Shown: positions 39,726 to 49,317, counted from the stretch's first letter. The stretch: DNA of 64,000 nucleotides from Lentibacter sp. (GCA_016744435.1 JADGEJ010000016.1:1-64000), one strand, 5' to 3'. Notes: generated from the sequence alone by a model not told the origin. Numbers and translations are program-made.

Positions 39726-39891
39726 TAACTCGCTCTTTACCTTGGTTAAGAGCCGTAAAGGATTGGTTAACAGCAGTCGCATCGTTTCAAATCTGTTGTT
39801 TCTCGGACTCAGGTTTGCACGGGCACGCAGCCTGCCGCTTTTCGGATAGGGCGCAATTGGCTAGGCTCGCGCAAACACGTGAGGTGAGCAG

Positions 39892-39966
39892 ATGCGGATT
39901 TTGATTTTACTGACAGCTTTGACGGCACTTGCAGGCTGCGGCGTGCCTTTCGTTCCGTTTATCTGA
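39892..39966 (+). CDS. 24-residue lipoprotein
   Basis: A very short gene: ATG at 39892, TGA ending at 39966, with GAGGTGAG six bases upstream. The product has a hydrophobic signal (MRILILLTALTALAG) with lipobox LAGC, leaving a mature lipopeptide of nine residues, CGVPFVPFI. From memory, similar mini-lipoproteins ending in the same VPFVPFI motif occur in other Rhodobacteraceae. Function unknown; the mature peptide would be anchored in a membrane by the lipidated Cys. The NYN nuclease gene starts 23 bp later. Confidence 0.75.
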   Translation: MRILILLTALTALAGCGVPFVPFI

Positions 39967-39989
39967 CGGTCTGAGAGCTCGGGCACGTC

Positions 39990-40538
39990 ATGGAGCAAGC
40001 CGCAATAGGGCTGGCGCTTTTTATTGGCCAGTTTTCCATCAACCCGTACTGGGTGGCGTTGGCCGCTGTATGCGCGTTGTTACTGGGCTTGCTTTTGCGC
40101 GGCAAGCGCCGCCAAAAACCTTCAAAGCAGCGCTATGTCATGGTTGACGGCTCCAACGTGCTTTACTGGAAAAACGAACGGGTAGATGTGGCTCCTTTGC
40201 AGGATTTGGTCTTGTCGCTGACAGGCAAGGGCTGGGTGCCGGTGCTCTGGTTTGACGCCAATGCGGGCTATCTGATCGCGGATCGCTATATGGGGCCAAA
40301 GGACTTGGCTGTTCTGTTTGGTGTGCCGGAAAAACAGGTGCACGTGGCGCCCAAAGGCACGCCCGCTGATCCGCTTCTTCTAGACGGTGCAAAGGCGCTC
40401 AAGGCGCAGATCATCAGCAACGACCGCTTCCGCGACTGGAAGGGTAGCCACCCGATTTTGCATGGCAAGAAGCGTCTGGTCACAGGCGTTTGGCGCAAGA
40501 ACGGCGTAGAGTTGCGCGGGTTGCGGAATGAACTTTGA
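39990..40538 (+). CDS. membrane-anchored NYN/PIN-like ribonuclease
   Basis: 182 residues. One N-terminal hydrophobic helix (about 15-38), a basic linker (RGKRRQKPSKQR) and a cytoplasmic NYN/PIN domain of the Zc3h12a type: YVMVDGSNVLYW, VPVLWFDANAGYLIADRYM and QIISNDRFRDWKGSHP supply the acidic residues of the metal site. Probable RNase at the membrane. It directly follows the mini-lipoprotein gene. Confidence 0.75.
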   Translation: MEQAAIGLALFIGQFSINPYWVALAAVCALLLGLLLRGKRRQKPSKQRYVMVDGSNVLYWKNERVDVAPLQDLVLSLTGKGWVPVLWFDANAGYLIADRYMGPKDLAVLFGVPEKQVHVAPKGTPADPLLLDGAKALKAQIISNDRFRDWKGSHPILHGKKRLVTGVWRKNGVELRGLRNEL

Positions 40539-40662
40539 CAGGCGTGAATAAACGGGCCGCGGATTGACGGCGCGCGCGGGGGCGATGGGGCCTCTGTTAG
40601 ATGCACTTTATCTCGGCCAAATCCGTATGACATTCGGCAGGCGCACCCAACCTCAGCCAATC

Positions 40663-40723
40663 GCCGCCGCGTGGGAGTGCGTCATGCCGAAGGTATGCTT
40701 TCAGCATGACGATGCGCGGCGGC
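40663..40723. repeat. long imperfect stem-loop in a 319-bp gap
   Basis: Outer arms GCCGCCGCG (40663-40671) / CGCGGCGGC (40715-40723) and inner arms CGTCATGC (40680-40687) / GCATGACG (40704-40711). The gap 40539-40857 contains no gene I can support; its right half becomes AT-rich, unlike its left half. Confidence 0.7.
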
Positions 40724-40857
40724 CTGCGGCCTTGATTCCGCGCTGGGTTTCCATTTCAATTGCGAAACAAAAATGCAAATATTGCGTACTCGGAATCTTG
40801 AGCCGTTTTGAAAAGTATTAGTGGCAATTGTTTCAGCTTATTGGAGGTTTAGCGTCG

Positions 40858-41217
40858 ATGTATGGTTTCAGCCGTAGTGATTGGGAACAGCTCTGTGAAA
40901 AGACCCAAAAGATTTTGATGGAAATCGCGCGTAAACGCCAAATGATTTCTTACTCAGATTTGGCAATTAAGTTAGGTGATCCAAAAATTAGGGCGGATAG
41001 CCCAGCCCTAGCATCTCTACTAGAGTACGCGTCTCGAAAAAGTGTGGATGACATTGAGGCGATGATTTCTGTGGTGGTTGTGCACAAAACTGGCGATATG
41101 GAGCCAGGGAAAGGCTTCTATTCTCTGGCTGATGAACTTGGTCTCGACACTGAAGATCAGCAGAAATTTTGGATTGATCAGCTTCACGCAATACACAAGG
41201 CATATCTGAATTCTTAG
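40858..41217 (+). CDS. small orphan protein, possibly winged-helix
   Basis: 119 residues from the ATG at 40858, with GGAGG ten bases upstream; a TTG ten codons earlier is an alternative. The N-terminal half (EIARKRQMISYSDLAIKLG) looks like a winged-helix start and the middle has SVVVVHKTGDMEPGKGFYSLADELG, a pattern I have seen in uncharacterised proteins. No function known. Base composition is more AT-rich than its neighbours, suggesting acquisition. Convergent with uvrB. Confidence 0.65.
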   Translation: MYGFSRSDWEQLCEKTQKILMEIARKRQMISYSDLAIKLGDPKIRADSPALASLLEYASRKSVDDIEAMISVVVVHKTGDMEPGKGFYSLADELGLDTEDQQKFWIDQLHAIHKAYLNS

Positions 41218-41248
41218 ATATATGTGCCGTTTCCTTTCAAACAGTTGT

Positions 41249-43447
41249 CTACCGCCCCCGCCGCTTCACGTTGCCGCCGCGTTGCCCCGGGCGGCCTGCT
41301 GTTGAGCGGCCGCGGGATTTGGCGGCTTGCTCACCTGCCGCTTCGACGGCAGATTGGCGCGCCAGTGGGTCGTCAGACACGGCCAAGTCAACCGCTTCAA
41401 GCCGTTTGACTTCGTCGCGCAGGCGGGCGGCTTCTTCGAACTCTAGGTTTTCAGCCGCTTTGCGCATGTCGGTGCGCAGGCCTTCGAGCACTGTTTTGAG
41501 GTTTCCGCCGGCCAGCCCGTCGTCAAGCGTGGCGGTGACGCGGCTCATGTCAGTGTCGCCTTTGTAGAGGCCTGAGAGCACGTCATCGACGTTTTTCTTG
41601 ACGGTTTCGGGGGTTATCCCGTGCTCAAGGTTGTAGGCGTGCTGCTTTTCGCGGCGTCTGTCAGTTTCGCCCATGGCGCGTTCCATGGAGCCTGTGATGC
41701 GGTCAGCATACATGATGACGCGGCCCTCGGCGTTGCGCGCGGCGCGCCCGATTGTCTGGATGAGGGAGGTTTCGGAGCGCAGGAAGCCCTCCTTGTCAGC
41801 GTCCAGAATGGCGACCAGCCCGCATTCGGGAATGTCGAGGCCCTCGCGCAAAAGGTTGATGCCGATGAGCACGTCAAACGCGCCGAGGCGCAGGTCACGC
41901 AGAATTTCGATCCGCTCGAGCGTGTCGATTTCGGAGTGCATGTAGCGCACACGAACGCCTTGCTCGTGCATGTATTCGGTGAGGTCTTCGGCCATGCGCT
42001 TGGTGAGCGTGGTGCAAAGAATGCGGTAGCCATCGGCGGCGACGCGTTTGACCTCATCCAGCAAGTCATCAACCTGCGTCTCGACCGGGCGGATTTCGAT
42101 CACCGGATCAAGCAGGCCCGTTGGGCGGATCACTTGCTCGGCGAAGACGCCGCCTGATTGCTCCAGCTCCCACTTTGAGGGGGTCGCGGAGACAAAGACG
42201 GATTGGGAGCGCATCGCGTCCCATTCCTCAAACTTCAGCGGGCGGTTGTCCATGCAAGACGGCAGGCGGAAGCCGTGCTCAGACAGGGTCACTTTGCGCC
42301 GGTAGTCGCCCTTATACATGCCGCCGATTTGCGGCACCGAGACGTGGCTTTCGTCGGCGAAGACGATGGCGTTGTCGGGGATGAACTCGAACAGCGTGGG
42401 CGGAGGCTCGCCGGGCGCGCGCCCCGTGAGGTAGCGCGAGTAGTTCTCGATGCCGTTGCAGAAGCCCTGCGCTTCCATCATCTCAAGGTCAAAGTTGGTG
42501 CGCTGCTCAAGGCGCTGGGCCTCAAGCAATTTGCCTTCGTTGGTGAACTGGTCAAGCCGCATCCGCAGCTCTTTTTTGATGTGCTGGATGGCTTGCAAGA
42601 GCGTCGGCTTGGGCGTCACGTAGTGCGAGTTGGCATAGACGCGGACCTTGTCCATGCTGCCCGCCTTTTCGCCTGTGAGCGGGTCAAACTCCTGAATGCT
42701 TTCAAGCTCTTCGCCGAAGAAGCTGAGCTTCCAGGCGCGGTCTTCAAGGTGGGCAGGCCAGATCTCGAGGCTGTCACCACGCACGCGGAAAGAGCCGCGC
42801 TGAAAGCCCGCGTCGTTGCGCTTGTATTGCTGCGCGACGAGGTCGGCCATGATGCCGCGTTGGTCGTAGTCATTGCCGACGATCAGGTCTTGCGTCATCG
42901 CGCCGTAGGTCTCGACAGAGCCGATACCGTAGATGCACGACACCGAGGCGACGATGATCACGTCGTCACGCTCCAAGAGAGCGCGGGTGGCTGAGTGGCG
43001 CATCCTGTCGATCTGCTCGTTGATCTGGCTCTCTTTCTCGATGAACGTATCAGAGCGGGCCACATAGGCCTCGGGCTGATAGTAGTCGTAAAACGACACG
43101 AAGTATTCGACGGCGTTGTCGGGAAAGAAGCCTTTCATCTCGCCGTAAAGCTGGGCTGCCAGCGTCTTGTTGGGCGCAAGGATGATGGCTGGGCGCTGGG
43201 TTTCCTCGATGACTTTCGCCATGGTGAATGTCTTGCCGGTGCCCGTCGCGCCGAGCAGAACTTGGTTGCGTTCACCCTCCATGATGCCGGCTTTGAGCTC
43301 GGCAATGGCAGCTGGCTGGTCGCCCGCCGCCGTGAAAGGCGTGTGCATGACAAACGCCTTGCCACCTTCGAGCTTCTCACGTTCACGCACGTCGCCGACA
43401 GGTGCGTTCATCAGTGCTGGCGAAGTATCGGTGTGGGCGTGAGGCAT
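41249..43447 (-). CDS. uvrB: excinuclease ABC subunit B
   Basis: 732 residues. Helicase-like damage-verification subunit of nucleotide excision repair. Walker [15 protein letters not shown], the beta-hairpin segment [40 protein letters not shown] and [19 protein letters not shown], and a C-terminal UVR motif ([19 protein letters not shown]) for UvrC. The N-terminal 30 residues before the [10 protein letters not shown] core may be an extension or a start set too early. It ends with a basic Arg/Gly tail. Confidence 0.96.
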   Translation of the reverse strand: MPHAHTDTSPALMNAPVGDVREREKLEGGKAFVMHTPFTAAGDQPAAIAELKAGIMEGERNQVLLGATGTGKTFTMAKVIEETQRPAIILAPNKTLAAQLYGEMKGFFPDNAVEYFVSFYDYYQPEAYVARSDTFIEKESQINEQIDRMRHSATRALLERDDVIIVASVSCIYGIGSVETYGAMTQDLIVGNDYDQRGIMADLVAQQYKRNDAGFQRGSFRVRGDSLEIWPAHLEDRAWKLSFFGEELESIQEFDPLTGEKAGSMDKVRVYANSHYVTPKPTLLQAIQHIKKELRMRLDQFTNEGKLLEAQRLEQRTNFDLEMMEAQGFCNGIENYSRYLTGRAPGEPPPTLFEFIPDNAIVFADESHVSVPQIGGMYKGDYRRKVTLSEHGFRLPSCMDNRPLKFEEWDAMRSQSVFVSATPSKWELEQSGGVFAEQVIRPTGLLDPVIEIRPVETQVDDLLDEVKRVAADGYRILCTTLTKRMAEDLTEYMHEQGVRVRYMHSEIDTLERIEILRDLRLGAFDVLIGINLLREGLDIPECGLVAILDADKEGFLRSETSLIQTIGRAARNAEGRVIMYADRITGSMERAMGETDRRREKQHAYNLEHGITPETVKKNVDDVLSGLYKGDTDMSRVTATLDDGLAGGNLKTVLEGLRTDMRKAAENLEFEEAARLRDEVKRLEAVDLAVSDDPLARQSAVEAAGEQAAKSRGRSTAGRPGQRGGNVKRRGR

Positions 43448-43629
43448 GGGGGAGGCTCGCTCTTGTCTTGGGCGCTTAACCTGTGGCTTTTGTGTACAGA
43501 TTGCAAGGGTATGGAACGCGGGTTGCTGACAGGATTTGACAGTATTGTTCCATTCACCCTAGTTCCAATTCCAGCTTGCGACTTTTGCAGAAATCTCCGA
43601 TAAATGGTCAAGCTATTTGGAGTTAAACC

Positions 43630-43941
43630 ATGCGCGCACGTATTTACCAACCTGCCCGAAATGCTATGCAGTCAGGCACTGGCAAGTCAAAGTACTGGCT
43701 TCTTGAGTTTGCTCCTGCGTCGCGCCGCGAGGTTGACCCTCTGATGGGCTGGACGTCGTCGTCAGACACACAGGCGCAGGTGAAGCTCAAGTTTGACAGC
43801 AAGGAAGCCGCACTTGAGTATGCTGAGGCGCATGGGCTTGAGGCCGTTGTGCAAGAGCCCCACAAGCGCAAACCCAACATTCGCGCAGGCGGCTATGGCG
43901 AAAACTTCGCCACCAACCGTCGCGTGCCTTGGACACACTGA
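43630..43941 (+). CDS. NDUFS4-like NADH dehydrogenase accessory subunit (ETC complex I)
   Basis: 103 residues matching the ETC_C1_NDUFS4 family, the alphaproteobacterial counterpart of the mitochondrial complex I subunit: [58 protein letters not shown] and RVPWTH at the end. Soluble peripheral-arm subunit that aids assembly and electron transfer. GGAG precedes the ATG. It stands alone, divergent from uvrB. Confidence 0.9.
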   Translation: MRARIYQPARNAMQSGTGKSKYWLLEFAPASRREVDPLMGWTSSSDTQAQVKLKFDSKEAALEYAEAHGLEAVVQEPHKRKPNIRAGGYGENFATNRRVPWTH

Positions 43942-43993
43942 GGCCGTACAGCTCAACTGTTTTGATCAGTTGCAGCCAGCCGAAAGCGCAGAG

Positions 43994-44431
43994 CTATGGT
44001 TGAAGCTCAAAAACAGACGAAAGCCGGATACTCGCGGCTCTGACCAAGTTCGGTATATACAGTTTCGGGTCGTTTGGCTTGGGAATGACCAAATCCACCC
44101 CGGCACGAAGCAGCTGTTCCTTCAGCTCCGCCAAGACAAAACCTCCCACCGCAAGGATAGCCGTATTTGCTGACGCGCCACCGCTTGCACGCGCCTTAGC
44201 GACCACCATTGGCGCATATAGCGCGATATTGTCGATGTCGATGACGGTAAGTTCGAAGCGCTCATGCAAAGCGTTTTCGATCCAATCGTTCAAATCGGTT
44301 GCAGTGGCTGCCTGCCAGCCGATCCGCTGTAGCACTTTCGTCAAGTTGTCTTGTTCTTGAGGCTCGAACCCAACCAGTAAAACGCGCGTGATGTTTTCAT
44401 GGTGTTGAGCGTGAATTTCATTAAGTGACAT
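43994..44431 (-). CDS. degenerate receiver-domain protein
   Basis: 145 residues from the ATG at 44431, which has AAGGAA six bases upstream. The fold follows a response-regulator receiver: RVLLVGFEPQEQDNLTKVL, LTVIDIDNI (phosphoacceptor position Asp kept), NTAILAVGG and LVIPKPND (Lys kept). The usual acidic pair after strand 1 is replaced by GFE, so phosphorylation chemistry is doubtful. No output domain and no kinase nearby. Confidence 0.62.
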   Translation of the reverse strand: MSLNEIHAQHHENITRVLLVGFEPQEQDNLTKVLQRIGWQAATATDLNDWIENALHERFELTVIDIDNIALYAPMVVAKARASGGASANTAILAVGGFVLAELKEQLLRAGVDLVIPKPNDPKLYIPNLVRAASIRLSSVFELQP

Positions 44432-44519
44432 AGTCGTTCCTTCATTCGCTGACATATGCCATCCAGCTCGAGTGGCAGGGCCGGATGGCGGGCGAATACG
44501 AGTGTTCAGATGAGGCGGG

Positions 44520-44777
44520 CTAGGCCGAGAGCGGCGTTGCGCATTTCAGTCGGGCGACCATTTGGCCGAGGGTGTGAGATATTTCGATGAGCTCTGCGAC
44601 GTCTTCGCTGGGCCACTCAGTGGCCAAATTGAAGGCAGCCGTTTCAGCCATGAGGGCAGCGGCCCGTAAAGCTGTTGTGTTGTTGAGTTCGGCAAAGGGG
44701 TTGTTTGAGCGCTTAAGTTCAGCAAGCGCGTTCAGGACGCATCGGTTGAGGGCGCCTTTGTTGAGGTTCTTGGGCAT
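44520..44777 (-). CDS. small helical hypothetical protein
   Basis: 85 residues from an ATG at 44777; an in-frame GTG four codons earlier is possible. Predicted all-helical with no membrane segment or motif I recognise. It lies 89 bp upstream of the receiver-like gene on the same strand and may be cotranscribed. Confidence 0.5.
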   Translation of the reverse strand: MPKNLNKGALNRCVLNALAELKRSNNPFAELNNTTALRAAALMAETAAFNLATEWPSEDVAELIEISHTLGQMVARLKCATPLSA

Positions 44778-45043
44778 CGTGTTTTCCACTGCAGGGTTGC
44801 CGACAACACGCTCCCCATGAGACGTTTAGGTCGGATCTGGTGCGCATATAGGATCATTCGAGGACAACCAAAATTCTCGAAAATAGCTAGCTGGCGGCTT
44901 GGTTTTAGCTACATTGGTTCGCTGGGCTTCGGCCCAAAAGCGAAAGAAAGAACTGTCCTTCTCTATTGGTTTTGCTAAAATAGCGAAATTAAGCGACATC
45001 TTTCGCATAAATAGCGAAGTCCATTAATTAATTGAGTGTCTTT

Positions 45044-45877
45044 ATGCCAGATTTTCCTGATACAAAGTTCGCGTCTCAAGTTTTTGGGGAACGCTTGCGA
45101 GAGCTCAGCGATGCGCGGGGGTCTTACTCACAAATAGCGCGCGACCTTGGTATTAACAGGCAGCAATTTGCCCGATATCTGAACGGCTCTTCCCGGCCAA
45201 GAGACGCGCTGGTTCGCAAGATGGCCGAGTACTTCGAAGTCGAGACCGGATTGTTTTTCCAGAGCAAGTCAGTTCATGCGGATGGCGCGCCGCCGCTCGC
45301 GCAAGAAAACCCTGTTGCATCAGCGATGCAAGAAGGCCTCTCTCTGCTTGAGCAGCCGGAAATCCCTGAATCGGAGCTCAAATCTGGCTTTTACATGCAA
45401 TACAAGCAGTCCTTCACCCAGCCTGACAAAATTGTCTGTATGCTTTGCAAAATATATCGAGACAAGTCGGGCGTCACACGCTGCAAACGGCGTTATTCAG
45501 TAAAAGTAATCCGTGACCTGCCGGGCATTCGTGTATCTCACACATCGGTTGGGGTGTTCGTGCGAAACCTCGGTGCGCTGGTGCTTTTTGAAAGCGATGC
45601 CGTTGCGGGCGACTTGGTGTTTAGTGCGTTCAAGCCGTCATCTATTTTTTCACTCGCAGAACGCGTGAAGACAGGTGTTGTCATGACCCACGGGCGCCCC
45701 GGCAGCCTTGGGCCTGTGGCAGGGCGGCACATCATCGAGCGGATACCTGACGAGGACTCCAAGCTTGGTTGGGCGCGCCGCCAAGGCTTCCGTAGCTTGG
45801 AAGAGCTGCCCAGCTACATTCAACATCATTTCGAGTCTCCAGCCAATCTGGTTCAAGGTGTTCTGGCTGTTCGCTGA
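45044..45877 (+). CDS. XRE-family transcriptional regulator with unknown C-terminal domain
   Basis: 277 residues from the ATG at 45044 (an upstream TTG four codons earlier is possible). HTH of the Cro/C1 type at about residues 10-65: YSQIARDLGINRQQFARYLNGSSRPRDALVRKMAEYFEV. The rest is a sensory domain of unknown class with three Cys around IVCMLCKIYRDKSGVTRCKRRY. The 250-bp AT-rich upstream gap probably holds its promoter. It is convergent with the ABC exporter operon. Confidence 0.8.
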   Translation: MPDFPDTKFASQVFGERLRELSDARGSYSQIARDLGINRQQFARYLNGSSRPRDALVRKMAEYFEVETGLFFQSKSVHADGAPPLAQENPVASAMQEGLSLLEQPEIPESELKSGFYMQYKQSFTQPDKIVCMLCKIYRDKSGVTRCKRRYSVKVIRDLPGIRVSHTSVGVFVRNLGALVLFESDAVAGDLVFSAFKPSSIFSLAERVKTGVVMTHGRPGSLGPVAGRHIIERIPDEDSKLGWARRQGFRSLEELPSYIQHHFESPANLVQGVLAVR

Positions 45878-45927
45878 CCCTGTGAAATGGCACGGCAAAC
45901 ATCGTGGCGAACGGCGCTTTAGGCTTG

Positions 45928-46620
45928 CTATGTCTGGTGCTCGTCGCTGATGACGCGGCCTTCTTCTAGGGTTATGATCCTGTCGGCCATCTCTAGAATG
46001 CGGTTGTCGTGGGTGACCATGACAGTGGTGGTGCCGCGTGTTTCTCCGAGTGTTTTCAGCATCTTCACAACGGTATGGCCAGATTCTTTGTCGAGTGCGG
46101 CTGTCGGCTCATCGGCGAACACGACCTCGGGGTTGGACACCAAAGCGCGGGCAACGGCGACGCGTTGTTTCTGGCCGCCCGAGAGGCTGCTAGGCAGGTA
46201 GTCGAGCCGGTCAGACAGCCCGACCAGCCCCAGCATATGACGTGCAGCCTTGCGTTGTTTTGTCCTGTCGCCTTTACCATGCACCTGTAGCCCCATCAGC
46301 ACGTTTTGCGTGGCGGTGAGGCTTTCGTGCAAGTTATGTGCCTGAAAGATAAAGCCCAAGCGGCGGCGCAGGCTGACAAGCCGCGTTTCGGGTGCCTCGC
46401 GCAGCTCGTCGCCGAGCAGCAGAACCGAGCCGCTTTGCACGTCGCGCAGGCAGCCCATCAGCGTCAGCAGCGTTGTTTTGCCCGAGCCGGACGGCCCCAT
46501 GAGGATGGTCAGCTTGCCGCGTTCGACTTCAAGGTTGACGTCAAATATCGCCTGTTTGAGGGCTTCTCCGCTGCCAAAGAAGTGGTCGAGCTGCGAGACA
46601 GATATGGCTGGCGCGCCCAT
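45928..46620 (-). CDS. ABC transporter ATP-binding protein, DevA type
   Basis: 230 residues. Walker A MGPSGSGKTTLLTLMG, Q-loop FIFQAHNL, signature LSGGQKQRVAVARAL and Walker B VVFADEPTAALD. Drives the neighbouring DevC-type permease. It begins on the last base region of the permease gene, so the three genes are translationally coupled in the order membrane fusion protein, permease, ATPase. Confidence 0.92.
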   Translation of the reverse strand: MGAPAISVSQLDHFFGSGEALKQAIFDVNLEVERGKLTILMGPSGSGKTTLLTLMGCLRDVQSGSVLLLGDELREAPETRLVSLRRRLGFIFQAHNLHESLTATQNVLMGLQVHGKGDRTKQRKAARHMLGLVGLSDRLDYLPSSLSGGQKQRVAVARALVSNPEVVFADEPTAALDKESGHTVVKMLKTLGETRGTTTVMVTHDNRILEMADRIITLEEGRVISDEHQT

Positions 46621-47795
46621 CAGAACAGATCCGCCGGATCAGCCGCGGCAAGGCGGCGCGTCGCGATGGCGCCAGACAGCGCGCAGGCGATCACGGTGCC
46701 GAGGAAGACGTAGACAATGCGCGCGCCGTCCATTTGCACAGGTAGAGACGTGAGCATCGTCATGACTTTGTAAAGCCCAAAGGAGGCAACCAAGCCGGGG
46801 ATGTAGCCAAGGATGGCGAGGATGATGGCCTCTTCTGTCACGATGCCGAGGAAAAAACGTTGATCATAGCCCATGGCTTTGAACGTCGCGTATTCGCGCA
46901 GGTGGTTGGCGACGTCTGTACTGAGCACTTGATAGACGATCACGATGCCGACGATTGTTCCCATGATCACGCCGAAGCCAAAGACAATGCCTGTCGGGCG
47001 TTCTGTTGTTTGAAAGGCAAGGTCGGCTGCGGCAAATGCGTCGAGTGTTTCGATGGTGAGTGCTTGGCCTTTGAACTTTTCGCGCAAACGCTCAAGCACC
47101 ACTGCGGGCGAGATGCCTTCATCAACTTTGAGAAGGATGTGGTTTGGGGCGTTGCTTGTCCGGTTGCCAAAAAACCGCAGGAATGTTTGGTCGGAGATGA
47201 ACATCGTCCCGTCGGCTGCGAATGTACCACCGACTTTTATGGTGTCCACAGCAGTGAGTGTCTGGCCGTTCACTTCGAAGGGGTAGGGCGTACCTGCCTC
47301 AAGGTCAGCAAAGATAGTCGCGTCAACACCACGGGTTTTGGTGTCAATCAGCGAGGTGTTTTCGAGCGCGAGCTGGTCAAACTTTGCCGCAACACCGGGA
47401 GTCGTAAACGCCTTGTCAGCCACGCTAAAGCCGAAAGTCTGGAGCGTTGTCGGGACACCATTGGGCTGGCGAAACTCAAGCATGCCGATGTAGGCAGGAG
47501 CCCCCGCAGCAACCCCCGCCACGCCGAGGGCCTGAAACATGCGCGCGCGGGCCACATTGCTGCGGTCTGTCAGCGTGCTGCCGTCATTGGCGGAAATGAT
47601 GATGTCGGCATTGAGCAAGCTATAGGGCATCAGCGAGCCGATCTTCATAGCGCCTTGGATGCCCAGCTGCATGAGCACCAAGAGCGTCGCGAAGGCCACG
47701 CCCGCAATCGCCGCAGCAAAGCGCCCCTTGTTGTGGCTGAGCTGTAGCCAGCCAATAGGCAGGCGGCCAAGCAAGCGTTCCAGAAGGGCGTTCAT
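46620..47795 (-). CDS. ABC transporter permease, DevC type (FtsX-like)
   Basis: 391 residues with an N-terminal helix (FAAAIAGVAFATLLVLMQLGIQ), a large periplasmic MacB-PCD-like domain and three C-terminal helices, the FtsX layout. Matches DevC, which with DevA and DevB exports heterocyst glycolipids in cyanobacteria; in roseobacters the cargo is unknown. The gene overlaps both neighbours by 1-4 bp. Confidence 0.88.
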   Translation of the reverse strand: MNALLERLLGRLPIGWLQLSHNKGRFAAAIAGVAFATLLVLMQLGIQGAMKIGSLMPYSLLNADIIISANDGSTLTDRSNVARARMFQALGVAGVAAGAPAYIGMLEFRQPNGVPTTLQTFGFSVADKAFTTPGVAAKFDQLALENTSLIDTKTRGVDATIFADLEAGTPYPFEVNGQTLTAVDTIKVGGTFAADGTMFISDQTFLRFFGNRTSNAPNHILLKVDEGISPAVVLERLREKFKGQALTIETLDAFAAADLAFQTTERPTGIVFGFGVIMGTIVGIVIVYQVLSTDVANHLREYATFKAMGYDQRFFLGIVTEEAIILAILGYIPGLVASFGLYKVMTMLTSLPVQMDGARIVYVFLGTVIACALSGAIATRRLAAADPADLF

Positions 47796-49045
47796 TGCCC
47801 CTCGCTGACGGTGGCGCGGCCTGCATCTATGCGCACAACGGCCTCAAGGTTGGTAAAACGCTCGGCGCGCTTTGAGGACTGCGCGTCAAGCTCGATGATG
47901 ACATCGACAACGCGCGCGTCTGTGTTGGCGGCAGGGTCATCGGAGGTGATAGACTGACGGTTGATCTCAAGCCCGATGGCCTGCACACGGCCTGTGAGCG
48001 GCGCGCCAAGGGCTTGGGCTGTGATGCTAACAGGGTCGCCGATAGCGACGCGGCCTATCATGGTTTGGTAGACTTCGGCCTCAACCGTCATTTGCGAGGT
48101 GTCGCCAAGGTCAAGCAAGCCTGAGGCGCCCGGGCGCTCGCCAACGCGGGCGTTTATGTCAAGCACAGTGCCGTTGATCGGTGCGCGCACGAGAGCGTGG
48201 TCAAGGTCAGAGGTGGCGCGTTCGACGCCGACTTTGGCAGCATAGACATTGGCCTCGGCAACGGCGATGTCGGCCTGCACGGCGCCTGAGCCGGCTTCAA
48301 AGCGTGACAAGGTAGCCTGATTGCGCTCAACGTCGCGCGCGGCCTCATCGGCTTTTGCACGCGCCGCGTCGATAGCAGAAGCCGTTGTCACACCGCGCCT
48401 GAGCAGAGGCGTGAGACGGCTAAGCTCGGCTTGGGCCTGAGCGGCGGTGGTCTGGGCACGGGCAAGAGCGGCCTCAGCCTCTTGGCGGCTGGCTCTGATC
48501 GTTTCGCGGGTTTGCAGCAGGTTGGCTTGGCTGACTTGCAGGTTGGCCTGCGCGCCATTGAGGGCGTTTTGCAGCTTGCTACGGTTGTCGAGCACTGCCA
48601 GCACATCGCCCGCGGCGACAGTCTGGCCGACTTTAACGTCAAGCGTCTGAACACGCGCATCACTTGAGCCATAAGGTAGCGCCACGGCGACAACCTTGCC
48701 CGCGGGCAGCAGCCGCCCAAGCGCGACGATGTCGCCTTCGCTGATCACGGCCACCTCTTCTTGGGTTTGCACGCGCTCGATCGCGAGAGCAATGGGCGTG
48801 TCTGTCCCGCCTCCGGGGATCAGGCCTGTAACCCCGAAAAAAGCTTTGAGGCCAGGTGGCTGGAAGTAAAGCCCCATGACACCACCGAACATGATCAGAA
48901 GCGGAATCGCGAAAATGAAGTGCCAACTTGGCCACCGAACTGACGGCTGAAAGCCGCTGGGTTTATCGGCGGGTGCCGCTGCCGTGCCTAGACCATTATC
49001 CTCTAGGGGAAGGTCATGGGGGGAGGCTTTGGGGCGATCTGTCAT
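47792..49045 (-). CDS. HlyD/DevB-type membrane fusion protein
   Basis: 417 residues. A membrane anchor (about residues 43-64: WHFIFAIPLLIMFGGVMGLYF), a lipoyl half-motif, a long alpha-helical hairpin rich in Ala/Gln (about 140-250), then a beta-barrel domain. Periplasmic adaptor linking the DevCA exporter to an outer membrane channel such as TolC, which is not in this window. Confidence 0.88.
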   Translation of the reverse strand: MTDRPKASPHDLPLEDNGLGTAAAPADKPSGFQPSVRWPSWHFIFAIPLLIMFGGVMGLYFQPPGLKAFFGVTGLIPGGGTDTPIALAIERVQTQEEVAVISEGDIVALGRLLPAGKVVAVALPYGSSDARVQTLDVKVGQTVAAGDVLAVLDNRSKLQNALNGAQANLQVSQANLLQTRETIRASRQEAEAALARAQTTAAQAQAELSRLTPLLRRGVTTASAIDAARAKADEAARDVERNQATLSRFEAGSGAVQADIAVAEANVYAAKVGVERATSDLDHALVRAPINGTVLDINARVGERPGASGLLDLGDTSQMTVEAEVYQTMIGRVAIGDPVSITAQALGAPLTGRVQAIGLEINRQSITSDDPAANTDARVVDVIIELDAQSSKRAERFTNLEAVVRIDAGRATVSEGQ

Positions 49046-49166
49046 AAGGTTTCCCTGAGAATGCGCGTCTCTTTAGACATACGATAAAGCCAAACGGGAA
49101 CTCAAGCTGCCTTTCTGACGCGCCGCTCTTGCCTTTGTGCGCTGAGTTGCGCAAATAGGGCGCAAC

Positions 49167-49243
<77 letters not shown>

Positions 49244-49272
49244 TTGCTTGAACTTCCCGTGGCCGAACCTGA

Positions 49273-49317
49273 CACCATGCACCCAAACGCCATGCCTCCA
49301 AACACCATGCCCCCAAA
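49273..49317. repeat. three 15-bp imperfect tandem repeats 30 bp after tRNA-Arg
   Basis: CACCATGCACCCAAA, CGCCATGCCTCCAAA and CACCATGCCCCCAAA run head to tail. No ORF uses them convincingly. Confidence 0.8.

Noticed and set aside
42203-42994. 263-residue plus-strand frame opposite uvrB
   Set aside because: It lies wholly antisense to a well-supported uvrB, has no recognisable domain or ribosome binding site, and its composition is that of a shadow frame.
46860-47747. 295-residue plus-strand frame opposite the DevC permease
   Set aside because: Antisense shadow of a clear membrane permease gene; no domain and many His/Cys typical of reversed codons.
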